This document shows, in pieces, positions 13,660-22,046 of a stretch of DNA of 64,000 nucleotides. Location of the stretch: the IMG/VR virus record IMGVR_UViG_3300021962_000023, positions 1 to 64,000 of that record; one strand, 5' to 3'. The first letter of the stretch is position 1, and each line of letters opens with the position of its first letter. Position numbers and translations under genes: made by a program. Below the pieces are notes generated by a model. That model searched no databases. It saw nothing but the letters and a program-made list of their open reading frames with translations, and had not been told where the DNA came from. The DNA comes from a virus.

Positions 13660-13785
13660 ATGATAAACTTACTTATAGCAATTGTACTAATGTGTGGCTC
13701 ATTTGGAGTTACTATTTCAAAAACAACAAAGGATTACGGATTCCGTAAACAAAGAGAACATACTGAACCTTTAAAATTAGATTAA
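13660..13785 (+). CDS. 41-residue membrane miniprotein, plus strand
   Basis: MINLLIAIVLMCGSFGVTIS forms a hydrophobic N-terminus, followed by a charged tail (DYGFRKQREHTEPLKLD). It is the only credible plus-strand gene. Its TAA overlaps the minus-strand stop of the neighbouring gene tail to tail (13782-13785). A/T-rich leader with no clear promoter. The hydrophobic-then-charged order looks real but short frames can arise by chance. Confidence 0.5.
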   Translation: MINLLIAIVLMCGSFGVTISKTTKDYGFRKQREHTEPLKLD

Positions 13786-15248
13786 AGCATCATTCTCGTT
13801 CCAATCAAAAAGTTACTTGTGAATCGTTGTGTAGGGTCTGTATTAACATTCAGTTTGTAATTGAATGAGAACCCAAATCTTCTACTGATTTTATAATCAA
13901 CAGACGAACCTACCAAAAATCCAAAGTGTCTACCTACTAATGTATTTCCGGTGAATGTATTATATCCTATTGGAGAATACATAGCAAATACTTGCGGTGA
14001 AAGAGTCAGTTTCTTACTATACTGAAATGGTCTAGTCCAAAATGCTACTGCTGATGTAGAAAGGGATACATCCCAATCTTGTTCAGTGCCTTTAGTCATT
14101 AAATTCACTACACCAATATTGTATCCATACACACCAAATTTAGGATGTGGTTTAATCCAAGTGTATCCAACTAATGCCATATAGTTTCCTTTCAAATATG
14201 CGGTTGTTAGAGAATAAGAATTGATTGCTTTTAATGTACCACCTTCAAAGTCCATTTTGGTTATACCACCACTTAATGCGAATTGGTCTAATGTACTCCA
14301 TGTCATTGATGTTAGGGAGTATGTTACATCTCCTGCCATAGAACTTCTACTAATACCCACATTGGCTATTGCACTAAATGTACCATCTTGATTTTCAGCA
14401 GTTGTTAAATCCGATGAAATCAATAATGGATTAAGGTTTTGAGATTTCTTTTGCTCTTTTTTCTCTTCTTTCTTTTCTTCCTTTTTTTCTTCTTTAGACT
14501 CTTCCTTCTTCTCTTCTTTCTTTGATTCTGATTTAGATTCTTCTTTCTTTTCCTCACTCTTACTTTCAGATTTTGATTCTGATTTAGATTCACTCTTTGT
14601 TTCCGATTTAGTTTCAGTCTTTGTTTCGGTTTTACTTTCAGATGAACTACCCGAACTTTGTGAAGAAGATGATGAAGAACTACCCGAACTTTGTGATGAA
14701 CCACCACTTGCTGGCGATGGGGTACTACTTCCGCTTGATGGTGGAGGTGGAGTTGATGTAGTTGGTGGCGGTGTAGTTGGTGGCGGTGCTACCGGTGGTG
14801 GAGGAATTGCCGCAGATGCCGCTGAACTTGCAGCTGATGATGCCGCTGAACTTGCTGCTCCACTTGCAGCTGTTGATGCCGCTGAACTTGCTGCTTGTGA
14901 GGCGGCTTGCGATGCCGCCTGATTTGCTGCTTGTGAGGCGGCTTGTTGTACTGCGGCCTGTACTGTTTGCTGTACTACTACATTAGTAGGACACCCCATA
15001 GCGTTATATGTAGTGTATGTTGCAGTTATCCACATTTGTACTGCCCCACTTTGCACTTCCAATGGAGTGAATACTCTGACCTGATTATAAAATGAAACAG
15101 TTGCGTATCCGTTTACCATTGTGGTAGTAGCTACTTTAATTTCACCACTACACTTATCTTTATATGTTTGGGTATAGGTTTGTCCGTTCGCTTGTGGAGC
15201 AAATAATGAAATAACAATTATCGTTAAAATTAATAGACATTTTTTCAT
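13782..15248 (-). CDS. exported repeat-rich protein with possible outer-membrane beta domain
   Basis: 488 residues. Signal peptide 1-22; small folded part 23-97; Ala/Ser/Gln repeats 98-147; Pro-rich 149-170; Ser-rich 171-203; Lys/Glu/Ser tract 204-268; then 270-488 with alternating amphipathic beta strands (AIANVGISRSS, YLKGNYMALVGYTW, FGFLVGSSVDYKISRRFGFS) ending FLIGTRMML, like an outer-membrane barrel. The middle looks like a long flexible spacer that could cross the cell wall or extend from the surface. It sits 3 bases after the CsgG-like gene, so they are probably co-expressed. No family name can be given. Confidence 0.6.
   Translation of the reverse strand: MKKCLLILTIIVISLFAPQANGQTYTQTYKDKCSGEIKVATTTMVNGYATVSFYNQVRVFTPLEVQSGAVQMWITATYTTYNAMGCPTNVVVQQTVQAAVQQAASQAANQAASQAASQAASSAASTAASGAASSAASSAASSAASAAIPPPPVAPPPTTPPPTTSTPPPPSSGSSTPSPASGGSSQSSGSSSSSSSQSSGSSSESKTETKTETKSETKSESKSESKSESKSEEKKEESKSESKKEEKKEESKEEKKEEKKEEKKEQKKSQNLNPLLISSDLTTAENQDGTFSAIANVGISRSSMAGDVTYSLTSMTWSTLDQFALSGGITKMDFEGGTLKAINSYSLTTAYLKGNYMALVGYTWIKPHPKFGVYGYNIGVVNLMTKGTEQDWDVSLSTSAVAFWTRPFQYSKKLTLSPQVFAMYSPIGYNTFTGNTLVGRHFGFLVGSSVDYKISRRFGFSFNYKLNVNTDPTQRFTSNFLIGTRMML
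14445..14639 (-). repeat. in-frame Lys/Glu/Ser-coding low-complexity tract
   Basis: Repeats of SESK, KKEE and KEE codons within the exported protein. On the DNA it reads as TTCTTT/TTTCTC purine-pyrimidine-biased sequence, prone to length change. Confidence 0.8.
14808..14957 (-). repeat. in-frame Ala-Ala-Ser/Gln repeats
   Basis: Some fifteen copies of a three- to four-residue unit (AAS, AASQ, AAN) in the exported protein, likely helical or collagen-like spacer. Repeat DNA such as GCTTGTGAGGCGGCTTG recurs. Confidence 0.75.
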
Positions 15249-15251
15249 TTA

Positions 15252-15974
15252 TTACTTTTCAAATACACCCTTCTTAACCATCTTACCCAATATGTTTGCA
15301 CAAGCTATATCCAATGCTTTCTTTGTTGCAATACTAATAGTTGATTGGTTGAATTTGATTGGGTCTATCGTTGCATCCGATAATAGAGTTAATTCTCTTT
15401 TAGTAGTTGCTTCACCTAAACCAGATGCCGCTATAATTGTACCATTCTCTGCATTTGTGAATCTAACCTGTAAACCTAAACGAGTTACCATATTATCTTT
15501 GATACCATCTTTTAAATTAATGGTTTCATCTTCTGATACTGAATAATCATATACTTCGATTTCAACAAAATAATGGGCTAAACGAATTTTACCCATGCCA
15601 TCTAACTTATCCTCCGAAATACCTTTTGCAGATGCCTGAAATTGTTTAACCATTCGGTTTTTAATTTCTGTCTTATCTTCCGTAAATGTAAATCTGTTAA
15701 GATTATCCAAATATTCAAGCGTGATATTAGCCACACCCAAACCAACTCTCTTTTCCTTGAGTTCCGGATATTGGTCATAAACTTCATCACCAATACCACA
15801 TTTAAGGATTTGAATCGGAATTTGTTTTCCCTCATAATTTAAAAATTGGCTAATGTCCGATTTTGTTTCGAAGGATGCTTTGTATTGCTCTGTTTTAGTG
15901 CTTCCTATTGTTTGAGCAACAACCGCAACACTGCTTAACAAAAAGAAACTTAATAATACTAATAAATTTTTCAT
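15252..15974 (-). CDS. CsgG-like exported protein
   Basis: 240 residues with a signal peptide (MKNLLVLLSFFLLSSVAVVA then Q; no lipobox Cys). The order GLGVANITLEYLDNLNRFTF, HYFVEIEVYDY, GLQVRFTNAENGTIIAASGL and ATKKALDIACANIL follows CsgG-type proteins (variable strand, then TGxxVAS-like turn, then helix). CsgG forms the outer-membrane pore of curli secretion. The lipobox Cys is absent, so pore formation is not assured. It lies directly upstream of the repeat-rich possible barrel protein. A 9-bp inverted repeat (ATACATAAA/TTTATGTAT) surrounds its start. Confidence 0.6.
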   Translation of the reverse strand: MKNLLVLLSFFLLSSVAVVAQTIGSTKTEQYKASFETKSDISQFLNYEGKQIPIQILKCGIGDEVYDQYPELKEKRVGLGVANITLEYLDNLNRFTFTEDKTEIKNRMVKQFQASAKGISEDKLDGMGKIRLAHYFVEIEVYDYSVSEDETINLKDGIKDNMVTRLGLQVRFTNAENGTIIAASGLGEATTKRELTLLSDATIDPIKFNQSTISIATKKALDIACANILGKMVKKGVFEK

Positions 15975-16003
15975 ACATAAATGGTTTTTCGTTTATGTAT
16001 AAG

Positions 16004-16036
16004 TATAAAAAAAGGGAGAAACTATGTTCTCCCTTT
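16004..16036 (-). terminator. intrinsic terminator
   Basis: AAAGGGAGAA (16011-16020) pairs with TTCTCCCTTT (16027-16036), followed on the minus strand by TTTTTATA. It ends the transcript of the holin-like gene. Confidence 0.8.
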
Positions 16037-16042
16037 AATTAA

Positions 16043-16300
16043 TTATCCTAATTCTTCTTCTTTAGGTTCTCCCTTTTTATGAGTAAACTTATCTAATGTA
16101 TCAGCTCCCATTCCAATTGCTGTTATTACCATTACTGCGTTTACCAATTCTGCCGATGGTTTGATATCACCATGTGAGAAAGAGTTTACTAACATTGTTC
16201 CACATAGGAATAATGCTCCGAAGAATGCAATTACAGGTTTTACTGATATTGCTCCTCTTTCATCTTTGAATAAATCAATTACCCATTCTTTAAAAGTCAT
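16043..16300 (-). CDS. holin-like two-TM protein
   Basis: 85 residues. Two hydrophobic segments, about 21-40 (KPVIAFFGALFLCGTMLVNS) and 52-68 (LVNAVMVITAIGMGADT), are joined by a short polar loop, with a charged tail KKGEPKEEELG. Such small two-TM proteins near the end of phage genomes are commonly holins, which permeabilise the inner membrane. An intrinsic terminator follows. The endolysin (24414-25271) is 8 kb away, so the pairing is inference. Confidence 0.6.
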   Translation of the reverse strand: MTFKEWVIDLFKDERGAISVKPVIAFFGALFLCGTMLVNSFSHGDIKPSAELVNAVMVITAIGMGADTLDKFTHKKGEPKEEELG

Positions 16301-16339
16301 AGTTTTACATTTAAATTGTTAATACTATGTAACCTATTA

Positions 16340-16948
16340 TTATCCTGCCATTTCGGCATCTTCATCTTTAATCTTTCCACACTTTAAACACTCTTCTTCA
16401 CCATCACCATCTAAATCACCCCAAACGTGTTCACATTGTCTATGTGCAAAGTATTCATCAATTTTACCATCACCATCGAAATCTAAACCATCCATTGTAC
16501 CATCTCCATCTTCATCGATTTCAACACCTTTCTTTTCGGTTTGTTTTTCTTCAGTTTTTGGTAGTGATACTACTGATTCTCCAGTTTTTGGTAACACTAA
16601 CGGTTCTATACTCATTGGTACTATTGGAGTATCAGTCATATCTGCTGTATTACTTAAAGATACACCATCTTCTTCATCCATCTTCTGAACTAACATCTTA
16701 TCCTTATCAGTATCACTAAACCAATAATCGATAATCTTACCATAAGAACCAATGAAAGCACCTAACATCAATAATAGAAGTTCTTTCCATTCTGCCGATG
16801 CCGATGTGTTCGATGTAATTGCACCAAAGATACCTCCGATGATTAATATAAATGAACCCAATACTAAAGCGGTGATATACCATCTACGCTTCATCATTGC
16901 GTTTAATAATTCTTTAAAACCGCTTGGCGGTTGGTTATTTTCTGCCAT
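16340..16948 (-). CDS. membrane protein with DxDxDG calcium repeats and Cys/His tail
   Basis: 202 residues from the ATG at 16948 (MAENNQPPSG). An upstream ATG at 16993 would run through the overlapping 34-residue gene. Two TM segments lie near residues 21-43 and 55-75. The C-terminal third carries three acidic loops (DEDGDGTMDG, DFDGDGKIDE, DLDGDGEEEC) like EF-hand or thrombospondin-type Ca-binding repeats, and a C-H-C-C set (CEHVW, ECLKC) that could bind zinc. Function unknown; perhaps part of the lysis or envelope module with its neighbours. Confidence 0.6.
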   Translation of the reverse strand: MAENNQPPSGFKELLNAMMKRRWYITALVLGSFILIIGGIFGAITSNTSASAEWKELLLLMLGAFIGSYGKIIDYWFSDTDKDKMLVQKMDEEDGVSLSNTADMTDTPIVPMSIEPLVLPKTGESVVSLPKTEEKQTEKKGVEIDEDGDGTMDGLDFDGDGKIDEYFAHRQCEHVWGDLDGDGEEECLKCGKIKDEDAEMAG

Positions 16949-17039
16949 ATCTTTGTTTACTTTGTTGTGTTGCATGGTATATTGCCCATGCAAAAAATAT
17001 TATAAAAAATCCCGTAACTCCTATTTTATACCAATCCAT
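16935..17039 (-). CDS. 34-residue single-TM miniprotein
   Basis: MDWYKIGVTGFFIIFFAWAI is a hydrophobic helix, followed by YHATQQSKQRYGRK. The stop overlaps the next gene's start by 14 bases, and the start is 4 bases after the stop of the upstream gene, so it tiles exactly. Could be a holin, antiholin or spanin partner. Confidence 0.6.
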   Translation of the reverse strand: MDWYKIGVTGFFIIFFAWAIYHATQQSKQRYGRK

Positions 17040-17042
17040 TTA

Positions 17043-17369
17043 TTACCAAGCCGATTCTTTCTCTTTGAATTCATCACCATCCTTTTTAGGTTTTGGTTTT
17101 TCAGCCGGCGCAGGTTGTGCATTTCCACCACCAACTGCTTTCTCTTTGATGATTACCGTCTTACCACCACCCGCAGATTGTTGTTGAGTTTGGTTGTTTT
17201 GGATATTGATAACCGGAGCCGCTTGTTGTACTGGCGCTGCTGTTTCTTCTCCACCTGTTAATTTAGTTGTAAACCAACCACCCACACCTAATGTGATAGT
17301 TGATACAAGTCCTAATAGGATATTCTTCAATGAACTTCCTGTACTCTCTGATTTTTCTTCTTCTGCCAT
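17043..17369 (-). CDS. membrane-anchored disordered protein
   Basis: 108 residues. One hydrophobic segment near 15-36 (LKNILLGLVSTITLGVGGWF), then a long disordered Gln/Ala/Pro/Lys region. The family is not recognised. It lies directly upstream of the 34-residue TM gene and downstream of lipoprotein genes, so it is probably part of the envelope module. Confidence 0.55.
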   Translation of the reverse strand: MAEEEKSESTGSSLKNILLGLVSTITLGVGGWFTTKLTGGEETAAPVQQAAPVINIQNNQTQQQSAGGGKTVIIKEKAVGGGNAQPAPAEKPKPKKDGDEFKEKESAW

Positions 17370-17382
17370 AATTGTTTAGTTG

Positions 17383-17754
17383 TTATAATTTATTAAAATC
17401 CGTTATTCCTAATTGTTTACCACTTGCATCGAATAATCCAATTCTATATCCAGATGATGGTAGTGCTGATGTATATACTTTCAATAAGTTATCACCTGCT
17501 TTTACATTCATAGTTTCTTTCGATACTACTTTATTTGCAATATCAAATATCTTAACAGTCACCGAACCTGCGGTTTCCATTTTTATATTCATAGAAACTT
17601 CTGATGTTACAAATGGAGTTTCTAATTTGATACCAACTGAATTTTGAATTTGTAATTCAGGTTTTACTTGTTGAGTTGGTTCAATAAATACCTCCTCTTT
17701 TGTACACCCCACAAATCCAATAGTTAATAATGCTACTATAAGTATTTTTTTCAT
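17383..17754 (-). CDS. lipoprotein with T9SS-CTD-like domain
   Basis: 123 residues with a lipoprotein signal (MKKILIVALLTIGFVGC, lipobox VGC at 15-17). The C-terminal part (VTVKIFDIANKVVSKETMNV, then GYRIGLFDASGKQLGITDF) has the beta-sandwich pattern of type IX secretion sorting domains, which are specific to Bacteroidetes. The next gene to the right is a similar lipoprotein, 1 base away, so they look like a duplicated pair. Confidence 0.65.
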   Translation of the reverse strand: MKKILIVALLTIGFVGCTKEEVFIEPTQQVKPELQIQNSVGIKLETPFVTSEVSMNIKMETAGSVTVKIFDIANKVVSKETMNVKAGDNLLKVYTSALPSSGYRIGLFDASGKQLGITDFNKL

Positions 17755-17755
17755 T

Positions 17756-18097
17756 TTATTTTATTATTATTGTTGTTTTTGCTATTTCTTTTTTAGTAAC
17801 ATCTTCTAATAACAAATATAAATATTGATATTGTATCGAATTCGTATAAATCTTTTTTACATTTTCACCATTTTGACCAATAAACCTCTCTCTACTAATT
17901 ACTTGCCCACTTTCTTTATCAATTAAAGTCAATGTATATGTTCCAGCCGATGGTAAATCAAAATGTATAGATTGCCCGTTTACCACTTTACTTTCACCTA
18001 CATTGAATATTTTTTCAACAGGCATAGTAGGTGTTGGTAAATCGGGTTTAGTACACCCTACTAACAAAATTAACGATATTAATATTATCTTCTTCAT
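17756..18097 (-). CDS. lipoprotein, paralogue of the 17.4 kb gene
   Basis: 113 residues with signal MKKIILISLILLVGC and a similar C-terminal strand pattern (GTYTLTLIDKESGQVISRE, then YLYLLLEDVTKKEIAKT). The start ATG overlaps the stop of the large lectin-like protein. The pair may anchor partner proteins at the outer membrane or stabilise the large secreted proteins; this is inference. Confidence 0.6.
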   Translation of the reverse strand: MKKIILISLILLVGCTKPDLPTPTMPVEKIFNVGESKVVNGQSIHFDLPSAGTYTLTLIDKESGQVISRERFIGQNGENVKKIYTNSIQYQYLYLLLEDVTKKEIAKTTIIIK

Positions 18098-20391
18098 TAG
18101 TTTACCTTTACTTTTAATTGTGTTCCACTCTTACTAACCGCATCCGTATTTGAAATTGAAGTCAATCCCAATGTACTACTTAATCCTTGTAATGGTAAGA
18201 ATGTTATTTTATATTCAGTTGTCTTATCCAATGTAGTTGAACCATCCGTTATCAATGAACCCAATGTTACATATGTACCTCTATCAGTTCCAAAATTCGT
18301 AGGTGTTCCTTTTGTAGTGAATTCTACCTTTTCAAAACTTAATGCGGTATTATCATAGTTTAAATTGAATTGAGTACCTACTAACTCTTGTTGTAATGGG
18401 TCTATTGAAATTGTTACTATCAATTTACCACCAACATTTTCACCCATTAGATATGCATTGATTTGATTGGAAACTGATTGAGTTGATAAACTCATTGTTT
18501 TCATCGAATTACTTGCAACACTACTTGTGGTTTGTTTTGCAGAATGGGATAGGTTTACATCGCCCACCCATGTTACATTTAGATTGTAAGTATTGTTTAA
18601 GGTACCAGTATTTAAACTAAATGGATATAAACTTCTTGTTGAATTAAATTGTGTATTCCAATTAGATTTTGTTATAGCATCATATTCGGTTTTACTATAT
18701 AGTTTCATCAAATAAGTTAGTGCCGAATATTGTGTTAATGGTGCAACTCCTGTTAAATGTTGTAATAGTTTATAGGTATCCGCTTCATTGAATACACCAT
18801 TACCATCTACATCTGCGTTCATATATTGTAAACCTGATGTAAATTCCAATCCACTTTCATTTCCAAATATTCCACCATTTGATAATTCTTTAAACGCCAA
18901 ATAGACATCTGTTACACTCACAATACTATTGTATAATGTATTTAGTTCGGTTTGTGAATTTGCTACTATATTAATTCCATGTTGTTTATATATGGAATTT
19001 GGTGTAAACGAATATTCTGCTTTGAATGCATACCAACCATCTTGCAATCTTATATTACTCTGAAATGAACTTACTGCCACTTTACTAGCTAAATCTATAT
19101 TTCCAGGTACTACCCATTGTTTCCACCATCCGTTGAAATCCATTGGTACAATAGGTCCTTCGTATATATCAAATAACTTTACCGATTTTATATCATTCAA
19201 ATTTAAACCCAACCCATAAAATTCTCTCTCATCAATTTGTAATCTATGTCCATTTCTTGATGCTTCATATGGATTTATAAGTGACCATTCTACTTGTCCC
19301 GGTGTTATCGTTGCTTTATATCCATCGGTTAATTTGGTCGTATCTAAATCGTTTGTGATATCTACTTTACCCAATCCACTTAATGCTCTTGTAGTATTAT
19401 TAGTTACACCCCATACATTGTTTACATAAGTGTTTGCTTTTGCTGAAAATTTAGTTTCATCTACATTACCACCGAAATCAAAATTGAATCTTGCAGTTAA
19501 AACTTCCCCATTTGAGTGTGTTACTGAATTTGTATAAAACTCCGTAAATGTTGCATCATCCGGATTAGACCAAGTTCCATATTCAATTACATATGGACAA
19601 TTAAACTGATTCGGTAAATCGTTCCATTGAGAACCACCACCCCATTTAGTTACTGCATAATCTTCATTACCACTATTGTTTGGTTCACCACCTGCCCAGT
19701 TGTTATACTGACCAACTATGTTACCATTCAGTTGTCCATTTGATGTTTTGATTAAAGTTCCCTTTTCAGGTCCTGCATCAATTCTCCATTGCCCTTCAAC
19801 TACTTCATCGGTTAATGCAAACCAAATGCTAGTTTGAGGCACATTATTAAAAATAAATACATCTTCATCGGATGATGTAATTGTTACTAAATAACCTTTT
19901 TGTCCTTTAAATGTTGTTGCTTCCGATGCAGTTCTTGCACCTGTGTATGTATTTCCGTTTGCTATTGGTCTATAAAAGTGTCCGTTTACACCATTGTAGT
20001 AATATCCACTTGGATTGATTGTTGCTGCAACTGATAATTTCACATTACCTTTTGTTGCTCCGGTGTTTATTTTTAACGATGCTAATGCGGTATTGATATT
20101 TGCCATTGAACCCGTTACAACTAAACGAGTCTTATTTCCCGTTAATGTAAATCCACTTGCAGCAGTTAAACCTGTTGTTGTATTAAGATAAAATGTTGTA
20201 CCTGTTGGATATTCTACTAAACTGATTGATGCTAATACTACATCGGTTGTTGCGAATCCATTTAATACAAATCCACTTGCATCTTGCCCCGTTGTAGATG
20301 GTATAAATGATTTAGAGTCCGGAGCAGATACACTCTGTCCGAACCCTAAAAATGATATTAGTAAAAATAATGTAACTAATAGATGTTTCAT
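18097..20391 (-). CDS. secreted C-type-lectin/dockerin/cohesin-like protein
   Basis: 764 residues from the ATG at 20391 (MKHLLVTLF), just after the upstream stop. Signal peptide about 1-19. A C-type lectin-like region spans about 137-272: it has FKGQKGYLVTITSSDED, the sugar-binding WAGGEPNN (EPN at 236-238) and QWND at 255-258. A beta-rich region follows. Near 526 a dockerin-like loop DVDGNGVFNEAD appears, and the last ~140 residues are cohesin-like (QQELVGTQFNLNYDNTALSF then LGLTSISNTD). No membrane anchor seen. It is likely to bind sugar on the host or virion surface. All domain calls are from pattern. Confidence 0.65.
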   Translation of the reverse strand: MKHLLVTLFLLISFLGFGQSVSAPDSKSFIPSTTGQDASGFVLNGFATTDVVLASISLVEYPTGTTFYLNTTTGLTAASGFTLTGNKTRLVVTGSMANINTALASLKINTGATKGNVKLSVAATINPSGYYYNGVNGHFYRPIANGNTYTGARTASEATTFKGQKGYLVTITSSDEDVFIFNNVPQTSIWFALTDEVVEGQWRIDAGPEKGTLIKTSNGQLNGNIVGQYNNWAGGEPNNSGNEDYAVTKWGGGSQWNDLPNQFNCPYVIEYGTWSNPDDATFTEFYTNSVTHSNGEVLTARFNFDFGGNVDETKFSAKANTYVNNVWGVTNNTTRALSGLGKVDITNDLDTTKLTDGYKATITPGQVEWSLINPYEASRNGHRLQIDEREFYGLGLNLNDIKSVKLFDIYEGPIVPMDFNGWWKQWVVPGNIDLASKVAVSSFQSNIRLQDGWYAFKAEYSFTPNSIYKQHGINIVANSQTELNTLYNSIVSVTDVYLAFKELSNGGIFGNESGLEFTSGLQYMNADVDGNGVFNEADTYKLLQHLTGVAPLTQYSALTYLMKLYSKTEYDAITKSNWNTQFNSTRSLYPFSLNTGTLNNTYNLNVTWVGDVNLSHSAKQTTSSVASNSMKTMSLSTQSVSNQINAYLMGENVGGKLIVTISIDPLQQELVGTQFNLNYDNTALSFEKVEFTTKGTPTNFGTDRGTYVTLGSLITDGSTTLDKTTEYKITFLPLQGLSSTLGLTSISNTDAVSKSGTQLKVKVN

Positions 20392-20392
20392 A

Positions 20393-22045
20393 TTATTCAA
20401 CTATTAAGTCAATTTTATTACCTTTTGCATCTACTGCATCTGAAAGAACAAAGTAGAATAAACCTGCTGTGTTTGTTAATTGAACTTTAGGAGTGAATAT
20501 TAATTTGTATGGAGTACCTGTTTTGATTCTTGCTATCTTTGTTTGGTCAATAGAACCAAATGTTAATCTACCATTATCATGTGTAGAAAAATTTGTAATT
20601 GTACTTCCTGCATCAAATATTACATTATCCAAAGTTAATTTAGATTCATCATAGTTCATTATTACTTGCAATCCAGCTAATTCAGCTCTTGTCAATGTAG
20701 TAGTTAATACAACCTTACCACCTTCCAATGTAGATGTAATACCCAATGTTGCTTTTTCAGCTGCCAATGTTTGGTATGCCATTGGAGCATTAGTCATACT
20801 CATAGATTTGATTGAATTTGTTTGAATATTAGCTACTGAATTTGTAAATTGACCTGCTACTATTTTAGTTGCTATTACCGCAGGGTCTGATGAATGTGAC
20901 CAGTTTAAATCTCCACCCCATGCAAATACTGCGTATACTTCTTTTATAGGAGTATCGATTAATACTTTACTTGTAGGTGTACCATCTAACCAACTTTGAT
21001 TCAACAAACCACTTTGCCATCTAATTGATGTTGATGTTGGAGTTGGAATCATTGATACAGATGTCATATCTTGTCCCATCACATGAGCGAATAATGCGTA
21101 TGAATCGGCTTCTCCAAATGGATTTGAATTATTAGTAACTTTACCAACTCTTTTTTCCAATGTAGGATATGTAAAGAAATTAGCAGTTCCACTAATATCT
21201 GTTTGTGAGTGTCCTAAAAATGCTTTATAAGCATCTGATACAGTTATGATGTTACTCATCCAACTTTTTTGAAATGCAGGTCCAACGAATACACCAACCG
21301 AATCACCAACTTTTACTTGTGTTGTGAAAAGTGCTTCACCACTAGCATCTAATGGTAATTGTGCAATAGGTTGTTGTGCCCAATCAATTGTACCATCTGT
21401 TTTTAATCTCATCAACTGAACACTATGGTCCGTAATTGTATATCCTTGTGGATAAAGAACTTTTACTTTAAATTGAGAAGTATTGCCTGTTACACCTGCA
21501 ATAGAAGTCCATCCTCCACCATAAATAGTTCCAACATTAGAACCATCAGTATCAGTACCAGTTGCCAAATCTATTTTGAAAATATTATTATAAGCGTTTT
21601 GGTCTTTTAGGATATACTTTTGAGTAGCAATTAAACCACTAATAGATGCATCGGCTCTTTGAACTGTCAATTGTCCAACATTCCAATCTGCATTTACTGC
21701 ATAATTCCACGGAGTTAATCCATACTGAACATCCAAATCATTATCACTTGCTCCACCATTGAAAGTAAACTTATAGTTACTCCAACCTGTATAGAATGTT
21801 TGTGCAGATGTCCCTTGATTAAATGTAGTAGATACATACGCCAATGCTTTGTTGTTGTATTGATATCTGAACCAAAGATAACGAGGGTTTTTGATTACCT
21901 GTCCCTTTGTTAGATTGTATTTTACAGTGATAGTATCACCTACCTTTAGTCCGGTTGTTGGTGATAGAGATTGACTGATTGTCAATTGTCCATAAGATGT
22001 TAAGGATACCAATAATATCCCTAAAAACATAATTAATTTTTTCAT
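20393..22045 (-). CDS. secreted cohesin/dockerin-like protein
   Basis: 550 residues with signal peptide MKKLIMFLGILLVSLTSYG. Two beta-rich regions follow. Near residues 300-320 is a short EADSYALFAHVMGQD dockerin-like helix, and the last ~110 residues (VLTTTLTRAELAGLQVIMNY then FYFVLSDAVDAKG) resemble cohesin. The C-terminal domain is similar to that of the 18.1 kb gene, so the pair are relatives with different N-terminal halves. A cohesin/dockerin pair suggests that the two proteins could assemble. Function unknown. Confidence 0.6.
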   Translation of the reverse strand: MKKLIMFLGILLVSLTSYGQLTISQSLSPTTGLKVGDTITVKYNLTKGQVIKNPRYLWFRYQYNNKALAYVSTTFNQGTSAQTFYTGWSNYKFTFNGGASDNDLDVQYGLTPWNYAVNADWNVGQLTVQRADASISGLIATQKYILKDQNAYNNIFKIDLATGTDTDGSNVGTIYGGGWTSIAGVTGNTSQFKVKVLYPQGYTITDHSVQLMRLKTDGTIDWAQQPIAQLPLDASGEALFTTQVKVGDSVGVFVGPAFQKSWMSNIITVSDAYKAFLGHSQTDISGTANFFTYPTLEKRVGKVTNNSNPFGEADSYALFAHVMGQDMTSVSMIPTPTSTSIRWQSGLLNQSWLDGTPTSKVLIDTPIKEVYAVFAWGGDLNWSHSSDPAVIATKIVAGQFTNSVANIQTNSIKSMSMTNAPMAYQTLAAEKATLGITSTLEGGKVVLTTTLTRAELAGLQVIMNYDESKLTLDNVIFDAGSTITNFSTHDNGRLTFGSIDQTKIARIKTGTPYKLIFTPKVQLTNTAGLFYFVLSDAVDAKGNKIDLIVE

Positions 22046-22046
22046 T

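Noticed and set aside
14808-14957. Possible CRISPR array or tandem repeat locus
   Set aside because: Repeats are 9-12 bases, in frame, without spacers; they code for Ala/Ser/Gln repeats.
14420-14986. Alternative frames within the Lys/Glu and Ala/Ser repeat tracts
   Set aside because: Low-complexity DNA opens several frames. The 488-residue frame has a signal peptide and a folded C-terminus, and the others do not.
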